From Breviolum minutum Mf 1.05b.01 (Eukaryota > Sar > Dinophyceae > Suessiales > Symbiodiniaceae): 64,000 nt of DNA. A model generated the notes under the pieces. The model saw only the letters and a list, made by a program, of their open reading frames with translations, ran no database searches and was not told the origin of the DNA. The stretch covers positions 61,916 through 125,915 of the forward strand of contig DF239140.1 in assembly GCA_000507305.1 (NCBI GenBank). Reading direction: 5' to 3'. Of this stretch, positions 34,847-47,628 are shown in pieces. Made by a program: the position numbers and the translations under genes. Within the stretch, counting starts at the first letter, position 1. Each line of letters begins with the position of its first letter.

Positions 34847-35314
34847 CTCAGAAAAGAAAAACACGACACCAAACAAACCAAAACCGTTTGGAGGTGTCCA
34901 AGTGAAAGGAAGGAACAACAACAAGAAATCCATGAACAATAAACAATACCAAAACCAAAGTTTCACATGGAATCCCCAAAAAAATGATGGTTTCCAAGTT
35001 CGGAATCTCCTATTCCAGCATGCCAATTTTCAGGTTCCATGTTAATTTTGTGTAAACCAAAACAAACCAACCAAGTCGTGGTCCATCTTGTTCCCCCCCC
35101 TTTTTTAGTGTTTTATTGGTAGATAAATATTTGCAAGACTCGTCTTCACCCTTTTTTTAAGTTTCCCCCGCCTCTGTGAAGAAGTGTCGGGCCAAGTCTC
35201 TGGCAGCCGTGAAATCCTGCAAAGTCGAGATGCATTGGTGCAGCATCTCATGCTACACCAACGCACTGGCAACCCCCAGCAGTTTTGGTGATTTGGTACT
35301 ATTGGCTACAGGTC

Positions 35315-35408
35315 TACCCTCCAGGGAATTAACATATCCCACCTTGGGAAAAGGAAAATCATCTTCAAAATGCCATTTTGGGGGGATATGTTGGTTCCCT
35401 GGAGGGTA
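35315..35408. mobile_element. MITE-like element, family 1 subtype
   Basis: TA-bounded, about 94 bp: left TACCCTCCAGGGAATTAACA, right ATGTTGGTTCCCTGGAGGGTA. This is the rightmost copy of this family; none was found from 36 to 64 kb. Confidence 0.75.
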
Positions 35409-36287
35409 TTACATTAATCAACAAGATATCCTTACTACTCTTTGTTGAGGCCTGAAGCGTTCTCTTCACTGCAGGTGTTTTTTTTTCCTGCGGTCGCACC
35501 CAGTGTTTTTTCTCTTCCTTCACGTAAATACGCTTTAAGGAAATGGCTGACAGCGGTTTCGACGGGAAAAAAAAAAAAACAGTCACAAAACTCCCAGAAA
35601 CTCGCACCGAAACTCTCCTGAATGGCGGTAGAGGAATCTCCTAGATACAGCCTCAAAGTTTTGTGCAAAGGAAGCGGTGCAATGACCGTTGTTTGGGCCA
35701 ACTTAGACCATTTTTTTGGACAGCCAACCGATGCTTGAGTCTTGCGAACAGTATCACTTTTTCTTGAAGGGAAATTCACCTAGACTCAGACTTCTGCGTT
35801 GCTTGGTAGGATTATCTTTAAACAAAAATATCATATGCTATCAATGATGTCCAAGCGTTTAAAAATGATTTCTGCAACTTACAGAACAACAGAAGTTGAG
35901 ACTAACCTTTTTTGGATCTTTCTGCCACCTCAAAGCCAAGATTTTCCCACGTGGCCACATGGCTCAATCCCCACTTTGCTCATCTGGATCCCCAAAAAAA
36001 AGCTTCACCTGAAGCATCACTATTAGAAACCACTGAATCTTCGTATTTCCAGTTACTCCAGGTTTTCAAATCATTTCCCAACTGGTCAGGCTTTTTGAAC
36101 ATTCAAAGTTCAAAGGAGGTTCCAGGTTCCCGAACGAGCAAGCCCCTCGGTAGACCATCAGCTCATGAGGTAGAAAGATCGCCTTCGGTTGATGATAATT
36201 GGATTCAACTGGATGATGACGATGACTACTACTCCACTACTATTACTTATTACTACTACGGCTACTACGACTGCTACGACTGCTACG

Positions 36288-36475
36288 AGTAAGCTTGTCC
36301 AAGTCCAGGGGCAAAATGAAGTTCATGGGGGTTAGTGGTTTGTACCCTAGGGTTGGTCNTTGCATGCATCATGATAGATATGATGAACATTCCTTGTTGT
36401 TGAGTAAGCTTGTCCAAGTCCAGGGGCAAAATGAAGTTCATGGGGGTTAGTGGTTTGTACCCTAGGGTTGGTCAT
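36288..36475. repeat. 115-bp tandem duplication, 1.6 copies, with one ambiguous base
   Basis: The block beginning AGTAAGCTTGTCCAAGTCCA and running through TTTGTACCCTAGGGTTGGTC occurs at 36288-36358 and again at 36403-36473. The spacer between them includes N at 36359. It follows a TAC-type trinucleotide run (36215-36287) and coincides with the change from MITE-bearing host sequence to the T/G-rich plus-strand gene block. Confidence 0.8.
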
Positions 36476-36599
36476 AGCATGGGTCCCTAGGGGTAGGGAA
36501 AGTGAAGAGACATGATAACCAAGGTCGATCACCAATGTATGTGAACCAACCGGCAGGTTTAAACCATCACAGCGCAAGCTCAAGTCAACCAAACATTCA

Positions 36600-39500
36600 G
36601 TTTATGTTCAACATGCCGCTGGTTCATTTTGTTTGTAATTCCAGCCAAGTGTTTTTTTTTTGGGCTGCATATTGATTTTTTTGAAGATGCGATATGTATG
36701 CTATGATCTGGATGTTTGTGGTACATGTTTTGGATTCTGTTTTTGTTGCACATGCAACAATGTGGACATACAGCTGCGAAATGTTTGTTTTTTGAATGGG
36801 TTTTGAAATCATGTCATTGGTGTTTCAGCTTTTAACTCTGACATCATAGGTTTTAATACCTACATTTGGAGTATATTTTCAATTTGCCTTGATATGTATG
36901 TGAACAATGTATGTGAACTTCACTTTTGTACTTCATCAAAGTGACAAAACTTTGACTTACATGTGTTGATTTGTGGCCGACTTTACTACATGTAAATGAT
37001 AGAAAAAATTGTTTTAAGGGCAATGAAAGGTGTGTCCGTACTTGTACTCTGTAACAATCACTTGATGTTGCCGTTTTTTGAATATGAGGGCCCACACATG
37101 CTGATGCCAATGAGTATGACGATAGTACCAGGCATTGCACCAACTGTAGTGGCAGTCCATTTTTTTATCACATCAAATCAAATCAATCATATAGCTGCAG
37201 CCGGTGAATGAACCATATCACCAATGTTGTGGACAAAACAACTGTTGTTTGAGTCCATATGCAAAATTAGCGAAAAAAACAACATAAGACTGACATGTTT
37301 TTTTGCCAACAAGTATTCAATCCTTTTCTTTTTTCAGATCATGATCCGCTAGCCATTGTTTGTCCTTTGGCGACATCTCGTCATGAAACAATCGACATCT
37401 GGTGATCTGACGCTACGAGTCAACAGATTGGTGCAGACATCCTGGTTACATGGAGGAGAATTGTTTTGCAAGCGGAATCAGTCAGGTCCTTAAAACAAAA
37501 ATCTAAACCGTTGGCCATCGTTTCAATACCAACTTCTTGGTACTGTGTCTTATATTGCAGGTTTGTTTGTCACTATGGATATATATATATATATTATATA
37601 TTGTCATGGTTAGTTGTTTTTGATCAATTGTTTATGGGTTTGTTTATGGAGTATATGTTTATTTATTGTTTTGTTAGTTTATTGGTTGGGCGGGTAAGTT
37701 GTTAGGTATCTTAGTTTGTTTGTTTGCTGGGTGTGTACGTATTAATTTGGCGTTTGTTTCTTTGTGATTGTTTTGCATGTTAACTTGTGTGTGGTGGTCG
37801 CATGGTTGGTTGTGTGTTCATGGTATGTGTTTGCGCAAAAATATGTTATTTGTGTGGTTGTGATTGAATGATGCTGATGTAATGCATTGTTTGTTTGTAT
37901 ATATAGGACTTACTTATTTGTATTTGTGTCGTTGTGTGTGTATCTTTACTTCTTTGATTGTTTGATTGTTTGTTTGGTTGTTTGTTTGTTTGTTTGTTTT
38001 GATGGTTGGTTGTTTGTGCGTACTTTTATTTCTGGATTGGTTGTTCTTAATGCAATGTATGTATGTACTGAATGTGTGTATTATGTGATTTATGTAATGT
38101 ATGTAATGTGTGCAATGTATGTGATGTATGTTTGTATGCAATGTATGTAGCATATGCATGTAATGTAATGTGTGTTTACTTGTAGCATACAACATGTATG
38201 TAATTTATGAATGAATATACGTTTGTTTGAACATATGCACATATGTATCTCACTATATGAATGTTGGTACTTGATATGATATGTAGTATGTAGGTACACA
38301 CATATTCTTGTAAGTTTGTAAGTGACAGTTCAGATGTGTATTGTTTTGTTTGAACATGGTTGTTAACATGTTGGTGCATCGCATAGAATTTGTCAGTTAT
38401 TGATGTATTCAGTTTAATGTTGTTTGTTATTCATGTTACTTTGTGTGAAATATTCTGATTCTTCTCGGAATTTGTTTCAGTGTTCAATGTATGTTTGGTT
38501 GATTCGGTTGATTATACGTATATAAGTTATAGATTTTTTAAGTTTATTGGTCATGTGGTCATTTCATTTCGTGTATGCACATTGCATTGTGCTGCATTGT
38601 ATGTATGAGGTGTATATATGTATTCATTTGCTTTACTATTTGGTTTGTTTGTTTCGGTGTTTGTCTTGAGATGTTGGATTTTGTTTGCTTGAATCTACAA
38701 ATTATTTACTTGTATTCGTTTTGGTTTGTTTGTTAATGTTAATTTGTTACAGTCATTTTGTCAGTTTGTTTGTTTGTTTGTTTGTTTGTATGTTCGGTGG
38801 TCTATCTGTTTTTTTGAGTTAGTTTGTTTGTGTTGTTTTATTTTGTTTGTTTGTTTGTTTGTTTGTTTGTTGCGTGGTTGTTTCTTTTTATTTGGAATTG
38901 TGATGGTTTTTTTCATTTGTCTATGTTGTTGGCATAGTTGTTGTTTGGTGTCTTTGTTTGATTTGCCAGTTCATCTGGGCTAGTTGTTGCTTCTTTGTCT
39001 TGTTGGTTGTTTGTTTGTCTACATGTCTGTCTGTTTGTTTGATTGTATGAAATTCTGATGTTATGATTGTATGTATGTTTGCATTTGTTGCTGTATTTGT
39101 TTGTTGGCTATTTGTGTACAATTGATCGAGTTGATCAATTTGTCGATTGAACTGAATACCTGATAGCTAGTTGAATGCTGCATTTGTTGTTTCATCTTAA
39201 AGAAGACTTTTTGTGTCGTGGATGATGACTTGAGTTCAGATACGTTCTTGGGGATGAACAAACACAATTGAAAGTTTGCAAATATCATTTATCATTTCAT
39301 CTTTCACATGGTCGAATTACATGGCCATATGTCGAATCTTATGTATACACACATATCAATACATTGTCATCAGTTCCCTTGTTCTGATCAGGCTATTGGC
39401 ATTGGCATTGGGTTCATCGAGGATCAATCGGGCTATCGACACTTTTGTTCACCCTTCGGACTCCTGTCGAAATATTGCGTTGGGATATGTATGCATCCAC

Positions 39501-39650
39501 TCCAAAATTAAGTTCCATGTTGGGGAATGTAACACAGGAATTACATGATGGTTTGATTTGTTTTATATTATACATGTCCTTAATCATTATGAATTTGTTT
39601 GTTCATTGCTCTTTTTAACTTTTTGACGACTATTGGTTGTTATCATTCAA
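36600..39650. other. T/G-rich low-complexity region with (TTTG)n runs
   Basis: About 3 kb in which the plus strand is strongly enriched for T and G, with repeated TTTG, ATGTATG and TGTATG blocks (notably 37960-38010 and 38765-38880). Open frames rich in Phe, Val, Cys and Leu on the plus strand and Asn, Thr and Gln on the minus strand reflect this composition. Two short stretches at the 3' edge look more coding-like: 39410-39550 and 39663-39730 (frame with VIKHCKGIECEFDIDPAYF). They could be upstream exons of the transposase-like gene. Confidence 0.6.
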
Positions 39651-39688
39651 ATCTGCAGATGTGATCAAACACTGCAAAGGAATCGAAT

Positions 39689-42600
39689 GTGAATTTGATA
39701 TTGATCCCGCATATTTTGGAAGCAGCTGGTGTGGATCTATCAACATCATCATCTGCATCTTCGTCATCATCACATCCATCACCACAGCCTAACATTTGGG
39801 ACACATGGCAACGAAACATTCAAGATGAAGTCAGACGACGTCAGTCCTTGAAACGGTCTAGTTCGGAAGCATTGGTGAGTTCATACACAGCTAGTGATGT
39901 TTCGGACTCTCAATCCCAGTGTCGGTCTACTGTTGGGTTTCTTCGTAGCAGTAGCCTAGCTGCTGAGTCATCAGTGGATGGTACGGTGGATGGTTTCACT
40001 CGTGATGACAACATCCAAACAGAAATGAACATTTTATGGCCACATGAGCGTGTTCAACCAATGCATCCAGTACAAGTGGTTGACCCAGTTGATCACATGC
40101 AATTGCAAGTAGTGGATGCTAACGTTGTTGCAGGTGATATTTTCACACTAGATCGATTCAAGCCTTCTACTTTGGTGAAATCGAACAGTCGGGACACACG
40201 TACCATGTTGGATGCATTGACAAAAGACCAGGTCCTGGGTGTGTGTATGTCAATGATATCGTATGCGTCTCAACTGAACAAAAAACTGACTGACACACAG
40301 AAATCAAGAAAGGGTTGGTATCAATCTAGTACTAGATTGACAAAACGATTGGCCGATGCCAAAGCAACCATACAGAAATTAAAGTCACCATCGGTCACGG
40401 ATGCTTTGCAGGTGAAGCAACTGAACACGAAACGGTTGACATGGCGTGGGATGGTCGTTTTGGGGCTACGTAAGGGAATCACATTGGTGTCAGCGAATTC
40501 ATTCCCTAACGCATCGTTGATCGAAGTATCAAGACAAAGTGTTACTAGAGCTGAAATTCTTTGTGGGGCTTATCTTATCACAAGGGCTGTCATGTTTCAC
40601 TTTTTCATCTATACACTTCTTCGGAATGTGGCCAAGCACCGTACATCTACACGTTGTGGTCATCGAGAGGGCGATATTGGTGGACCATCGGGTAATGTTG
40701 ACGATGTTAATGTTACGGGTCAGATTGTACTTGCACACGAACAACCAGGGAATCATACCGAGTCGATTCAGTCACAGGACCAATTGATGTGTGAGTCTTT
40801 GAACATACCACCAGTTGATGCCATCACTACATTCAACAACATTGTTTCGACCAGTGGACATTTTCTGGGAACAACGTTTTTTTCCGGAGACGCTACCAAT
40901 GCTAGCATTTGGCAGCGTCAGAAGCTTCAGGGGCTGTTGGTTAACACATCTCAAATTACAGATTGGACTGCATTGAGTCGCGAAGATTATGATCATGCAT
41001 TCACCGGTTTGACTGCAATGTCACTAGTCATTTATTTTGTTGAGATTATCAGTACATTAGTACATTGAATGACATTGTTTTGTTTTTTTTTGATTTAGTG
41101 TTTTCACGCTTTGTGATTCATCAAATGGATTAAACTTTAAATGATTGACAATCCATCCATCCTTGCTGACGAGGTCAGATTTGCAAGTATGTGCACAAGG
41201 AACTGCGTCGGGAAATTTGGCGATTGTATCAAAACAACTTTCAAGACTTGGAATCAAAAACTGGAATGATTTGGCTACAGATATGAAGACACTTGGATTT
41301 GGATACCAGTTGTCAGTTGTCATTTTTGTTTTACCATTTACCATCACTAACTTCAACTTGTAACTTCAACGTGCCATATCAAATTCACTTCAAAATATAT
41401 TGAGATGAAATTTTTCCAACTTCAAATAAAACAATTCAGATTCATCATAATGTATGACTATGTCTGTGAATATGGTCCCATGTTCCGCTGTTGATACTGT
41501 ATGGTAAGTGAGTTTACAATAAAACACAACCAATGATATGGCTAATGATATGTCAATTCTGTCAATTCAAATGTGGCCCATTACATTAAACAAATGGGCA
41601 CACCCTTCTGGTGTTTGCTTATCTTAGTAAACAATGTGGTTGCCTAGGAATGATGATCTGCCTCAGTCATACGTGCACATCTTTATGTGTACTGGTGACA
41701 ATGGTTCGGACCAGCTGGGGTTGCGAAATAGTCTGAGAACACTATTTGCAAGTGAAGATCGTTTTTCGTTTATATTGTTTTTCTCAATGCATTGTCTGAA
41801 ACATGCTTACCATTTGTCTGCCCAAAGCAATTTGCGTCTTTGTGATAAGTTATTGAAACGGATTGGACGATCATTCAAATACTTCAGTTCAGTGGCCACT
41901 CTCAGTCATACGTGGCGTGGACATTTGTCGAAGATGCGAACAACGTGGTGGAAACAACATAAAGACGATCACAATGTTGGTTCATACAGGGCAACGTTTC
42001 GAACCCCTCCATTAGCGATTGCAGGGCGATGGGCTAGCGTGGATGGATGCTTTGTTTTGTTTGAGTTCGTATAGTAATCAATTTTGTTTTTATGTTGATA
42101 TATTGGTTCAAAGTTCAATGTTTGTTCATGGGGCCCTTACCTCACATAATCTTACATGTATTTGTTTGGATAAACAAGCCGATAGATATACATTAATGTA
42201 TATTGCAAATAATTGTTGACGTTGGTGAAATGTCAAGTGACTCATCCATCTAAGATGCAGAAGAGTTCTACCTACAGACGGGGGCGAAGAACGTATCACG
42301 ACTATTCCGTGAAGTTTTCGACAAAACTGACAAGACTGGTTTGGGGAATGATCCAATTCGCGACAAGGACAAACCAACTGAATCTTCAGATGTACTTGAC
42401 GAACTCAGTGTTGATGAGACGGCACATTACAAACAGAAAATTGGTAAGTACATCAGATCATCATTGATGTGTGTGGTCGACCCAATTTTCTGGTTCATCA
42501 TGAAAGTAACCCACATTGTGAGGGGTCCATGGTTGCATTTCTATCGGTTTCTGTGCATCAAGCGAAATTCTGCTTGTGGGCGTAGTCGTCTACATATTGT

Positions 42601-45588
42601 TGAACTTGTTTCACGTATGGTGTATACAATTACTGCATCGTTCGACCAGCTTTCTTCTCAGTTACCACAATGGGTTGACACTGCTTACAGCTTTGCGTCA
42701 GAGGTTGTAGTTGATGGACGGTCTCTAGATGACAAACATCTTATGACAAGTATAGCAGTGTCGTTGATGTTGCAAAATGCTGCAAGTTTCGCAAGACGCG
42801 TAGTCAGACCGTACAACAGGCAGGCCAGAAGTGGTGTTTACCAGTGTTTATCGCATAGTCTCAGAGTGTGTTAAATATTGGATGCATTCAGTCATGAATT
42901 TATTAGTTTATTTGTTCATTCAGTCTTGTTGGATGACAAAGACCAAAGACTGTTTCAATGCTCTTGTTGACTGATGTTCGTGCTGGAGTAGACAAAGTGT
43001 ATAACGTTTTGTTTTGTTGGTTGATATGACAAATGTTTCATGTGCATATATGTCCACGATAACTCGCCAATCTTTTCATCATTCCAGGTGGCCATGGCCA
43101 TTGTTTCAGCTATTACATGGATCAATGACACTGGCTTCGGATTCCAAGAAAACCATTGCGAAGAGGTTGTTAGCGGAAGATGATACAACATTGGAAGCCA
43201 CTACTAGGAGGATCAAGTCATTATGCAAAACTGATCTTCAATATGTAGCATCGTTTGGTATGTTACAAAAGGGATCTTTACTTCACGGAGTTTTAGTGGC
43301 GACAGCGAGAGATTTGCGAATCGATGCTGGAGAACTTGAATCTCTAAATTCTATGATCAAAAGTATCTCATTTGTTCCATACTTAAGGCAAGACTTTGTT
43401 TTGTTGTGATGTTCGTTGTTCCCAATTGGCCCAATTGATGCTTATACATATCATATCATCAAATATATATATATATGTTATGTGTTCTGTGTTCAGTGTA
43501 TATATACAAATCACATTTGTGAATTTTAATTTACATATTACATATGTGTACGACTATGTGATTATGTGATAGTGACAAAACAAGTGTTCACAACATGTTT
43601 GCTGCCCCAAAGACTCAGACTTAGGTACGATTACACAAGCAAACCAGAACTCAACGAGTTTGGCGCTCATCAGTTCGAGGGTCAACATACGGAAGACTTT
43701 TACTCTTGCGGGATATGGTGACACGTCTTTGAAATCAATGAAAAAAATTGCAACAAACTTCGCACAATCAGCGCCATTGTTTCAGGGAATGGAGAATGAA
43801 ATCATGTCGGAAACATTTCGTTGGGCACCACCAGAACCAGAGGCAATTGTTGCAAACGATCCTATTTTATATGAGCCTAGTACTAAACCGACATCACAGA
43901 CGAAGTGGGCAGTTCGATACAACCAGGATCTCATGAAATGCCTACACACGACATGTTCAAACTTTGAGCATGCATCGAGGAATGTTTTGGACAATCATGC
44001 AATTGAGGAACTTGGTGTGATGTTCAGTTTTCCTACACATGTCAGGGTACACTTGGTGTGTGACTTGTCAGCTCGTGTATGTGAGACGATCATGTTGGAA
44101 CATGCGATACAGCCATGTACGATTGAAACTGACACGGTACCTGTTTCAAAGAATATGTGGAGGCTTCCTACGAAACTAGCATTCGAACCATCTGTTCAAA
44201 CAATTGCATCTGTGTACGATGATGTTGACGCAACTAGGAAAACAGGCGGTATTGGGATGGATGTGGTGATTTTACAACTTTGTGAATTGGATGGGGCCAA
44301 TGATCAGCATTGTCATCAGAGCAGGCTACAGTACCAAGTTGTCAAACAGATTCCTGTTCGGAAACTTCGACTCAAACGACACAAACCAAAACCCGATAGA
44401 TCTTTTGTTCATGATGCATTGACTGATCAGAGTGACGCCGATCATGATGATCATGATGATCATGATGATGTTTTTTTGGGGGGTGGTTACACCGATGACA
44501 AAGAGAACATCGATGACGATGATGATGACTCACTTGCAGACGCATTGTTTGAACTATATCAGAAAGAACTTCTTGGAGGAGGTGATGATACGTTGTTGGA
44601 TGAGTTTGAAAACGAATTGGAACATGATCAACAATACCAAGATTTGTCTGAAATGGATGATATCAATCAACGGTTGATTTCAACTGTCATGGAACGAGCA
44701 CAAGAGAACTTGTTATCTACAGTTTCTCCGGGTGGTGGTGAGCAGGGTGTCGCAGTTGACCCTGATGTTGTCAACTCCAGATCATTTGAAGACGAATTGG
44801 GTGAAACCATATTTCAACAATATATAAATGGAGAGTTAGATCACGTATCACAGAACAATGGTACTGAACCATCAGAAGATACACATGAGCTGACAATTCT
44901 TGATGAAATGCAAATCGAAACATCATTGCATATTTGGAAAAATGAGATTGCAAAGACTATTGATGCATGTTCTCAAATGAAAAACAACTTACGTCACCTT
45001 GATGTAAATGCTCCTGGTGCAACTTTATCACCACAAGCGTCATTGGTTTTGCACAACAAATGTGGAGGTGTCGACGATGATTCATTGGAATGTTCATTTG
45101 TCAGTTGGTTGAAACCATATTCCAAAATGTCTGGCCGTGTATTATCATTAGATGATGACCACAGGATCGTGTACCCATCGCATTTCAATGTTGTAAAACA
45201 TACATTCACTGGATCTATCATTGTGTGTCCGAACGTGGGAGCTAGGGTCAGGAAACAGGAACGTGAACAAATTCCTGCACCAATGATGAGACTTCAACGA
45301 ATGTTTTCAGCGATAGGTTCAGTCGAGACGGATTTGGATTGGAATGATCCTAACATTGACATTGGGGAAGGTGGAACATTATGTGTTGCATGTCGCTCTG
45401 GGACTTCTACAGCAGCGGTTCCTGTTTACCAATGTGCATTTTGTTTACAATGGTGGCATTCGAGCTGTGATTTACAACTAGCAGATCGTATGAACAGCTT
45501 CAAGGAAACACATGATGTTCAAACATTGGATGCAGCTGATCTTTCTTTGCCTGATCTTCCATTTTTCTTATTGTCCGAATCCCAGTAG
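39689..45588 (+). CDS. Transposase-like protein with C-terminal zinc finger, 6 exons (~1,545 aa)
   Basis: Exons: 39689-41006, 41174-41273, 41648-42048, 42255-42819, 43088-43397, 43648-45588; all joins keep phase and introns 2, 3 and 4 need GC donors. The first codon is unsure because no ATG opens the frame. Exon 1 has a Ser-rich start and LTWRGMVVLGLRKGITLVSA. Exon 3 has CTGDNGSDQ, CLKHAYHLSAQSNLRLCD, SHTWRGHL and IAGRWASVDG. Exon 4 has VVDPIFWFIMKVTHIVRGPW; exon 5 GELESLNSMIKSI. Exon 6 has acidic stretches (DHDDHDDHDD) and ends with CVACRSGT, CAFCLQWWHSSC. The Asp-bearing DNGSDQ block followed by a Cys/His helix region and RWxSVDG resembles the catalytic core of multi-exon transposon proteins common in dinoflagellate genomes; I infer transposase from pattern, not from a match. 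The terminal CxxC...CxxCxxxxHxxC is a PHD- or RING-like half-finger. Confidence 0.6.
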
Positions 45589-47628
45589 ACGGTAATGGGA
45601 ATGATTTTGAATGGTTTAAAGACTTGCGTTGTCAACCTATGACTACAACTATGATTGGGACATATTGACTGGATAATATGATGATGTGACTTTTCCAAGT
45701 CCAAGTTAGATCAAACCATGATAATGGGGTGAATGATCGTGACGCTTGAGGCAAAACCAACATGATGAAGCAGATGTGTTCACCGACATGTTCCCAAAGG
45801 ACGAATCCGGTCACGACAGATTTGCCGTACGACGTGCATTCGCTGGGGATATGTTTGATGCGTTTTTCAGCTCCAATTAGACACATTGGTGTTGATAGTT
45901 TTGTTTTGGCATTGTTACCGGCATTGTTGTAAAACTGGTGTACATGTTTTTTTGATGTTGATGTCATTTTGACTTTGCAGAACAATGTATCAGCATAGAA
46001 GTGCGGGGTGAGAATTTATTTGACAACACTTTTATTTTTTTGGGGTTTACAACATAGACATTTCAAAAATCAGACAATAAATATTTTGTGAGTATAGTTT
46101 GTGCAAGTTACATCAATACGTATCATACGAATGATATGACAACTAAATGTAATTGAAATAATCTAACCGATGTTCTGTACGAAGCACATTCAATCAACTG
46201 TTTGACAAGTGAAATTCAGGCCGGAAATTCAGCGCCGTGTACAAGAAGACCTGCGATGGATGTGCGCCATATGCACGAGTTTGCTTCGCGGTGAATGTGA
46301 ATGTCTCAGGTTCTGTTAGTGTGTGTGTGTGTGAATGTGTGATTTAAAAATGATTTATTGACATACCATCTCACATGACATTCAACAATATCACTAGATA
46401 TCTTTCATATCTCAAGATACATTTGATCAGCAATATCACACGAGTCCGAGTTTGTTTTTGGTTCCGGATCATTTTGACCTCATGCCTCTACTGCAGGTGG
46501 TACAGGCGATGATGCGGCTGATGTGGTTCCATCAGCTGCTCCGGAAGAGTGAAATCGAACCCAACACCAGTATGGTTCCAAGATCATATTTCTTTCAGTC
46601 ACCAAACAAACTGACAAACTGTCTCGCTCAATCGGTCCATTTGTTTTACATGGAGAACACTGTCATTTTCATCTACTCTAGACTTAGTAGGCCAGTGTGG
46701 GTCTGGAAGAGACACATTACATATTATAACTTGTCAACTTGAAAGTTGTATTATCGATATGATCTTGTCAAACTCCTCGCACATATTTGAGGTCAAATAC
46801 CATCTACACAAGTACCAGAACATTGTGGATGTGGTGTCCGAAACTGAGCGCAAACTGGTCGCACTGGTCGTGTTGATTAGTGATTGAAATAGTAAAATCA
46901 CAATTTCTTTCTTATGTCAGTATGTCACTTGCAGTGACTGAATGATATCATCTAGCTGCACAGTTGACGCCTATATTCACAGCTTTGACCCCTTTTATGC
47001 TTATTTAGCCCAGTATGTAACCATCACTGTTGGTAATGCTCACATTTACTCGCAAAGTTGTTTCAGGAATAGTTCCAAACTGAAGTCAACTACATCATTG
47101 ATGACAACCAATTCAGACTCATCTATGCTCACACATTTGTGAACATGAGGCAATCACCATTGATGAGCATGGGTGCTCAGAAGCAACGACCTCGCAGTGA
47201 CCTCGCATAGGATGGTGGTATATATATTGGAAGGATCGAAATAAATCAATTCATGACAATTCGGAACAATTCGTACTATACGGATTTCTGAAGTCAGTAT
47301 ATACTACAAAAGAAACGAGTTCTTGTTATATGTTCATGTAGCTTTCGTAACTCTGAATGTTGATGAGTGTAAGGAACATTGTAAATTACTTGATTGTATA
47401 TTACCTCCGTTTATACCGCAGCTTATCAGCTTTACCACATGTTGATGTTCAAACCGGAAACATTTCGAGCATTCGAACATGTATTAACGTCATTGATCGT
47501 AGATATGTGTGAAATGAAAAAAAATCAATTGATTGTGATAACTGTTGTTGGTTCTTATCATTACATTTTTACTTCAGGCCTTTAGACACTTTGAATTTCA
47601 TATGTTCAACAAATGTCATATGTGACAT
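45589..47628 (+). other. Small coding-looking exons downstream of the transposase-like gene
   Basis: Several short plus-strand stretches look like exons but could not be joined with confidence. About 45750-45880 encodes DEADVFTDMFPKDESGHDRF and AVRRAFAGDMFDAFF. About 46223-46318 encodes PEIQRRVQEDLRWMCAICTS after a TTCAG acceptor, possibly another CxxC finger. About 46497-46552 encodes GGTGDDAADVVPSAAPEE and then a stop. About 46790-46880 encodes VKYHLHKYQNIVDVVSETER. About 47074-47210 encodes EVNYIIDDNQFRLIYAHTFV and ends at TAG. They may be 3' exons of the transposase-like gene or one or two small extra genes. Confidence 0.35.

Noticed and set aside
34632..35045. 137-codon plus-strand ORF
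   Set aside because: It is the antisense of a better-supported minus-strand exon near 34757-34846 that has an AG-G acceptor and strong coding character.
37887..38983. Phe/Cys/Leu-rich plus-strand ORFs that look like membrane proteins
   Set aside because: They follow directly from TTTG repeats in T/G-rich DNA; the minus-strand mirror frames are equally open.
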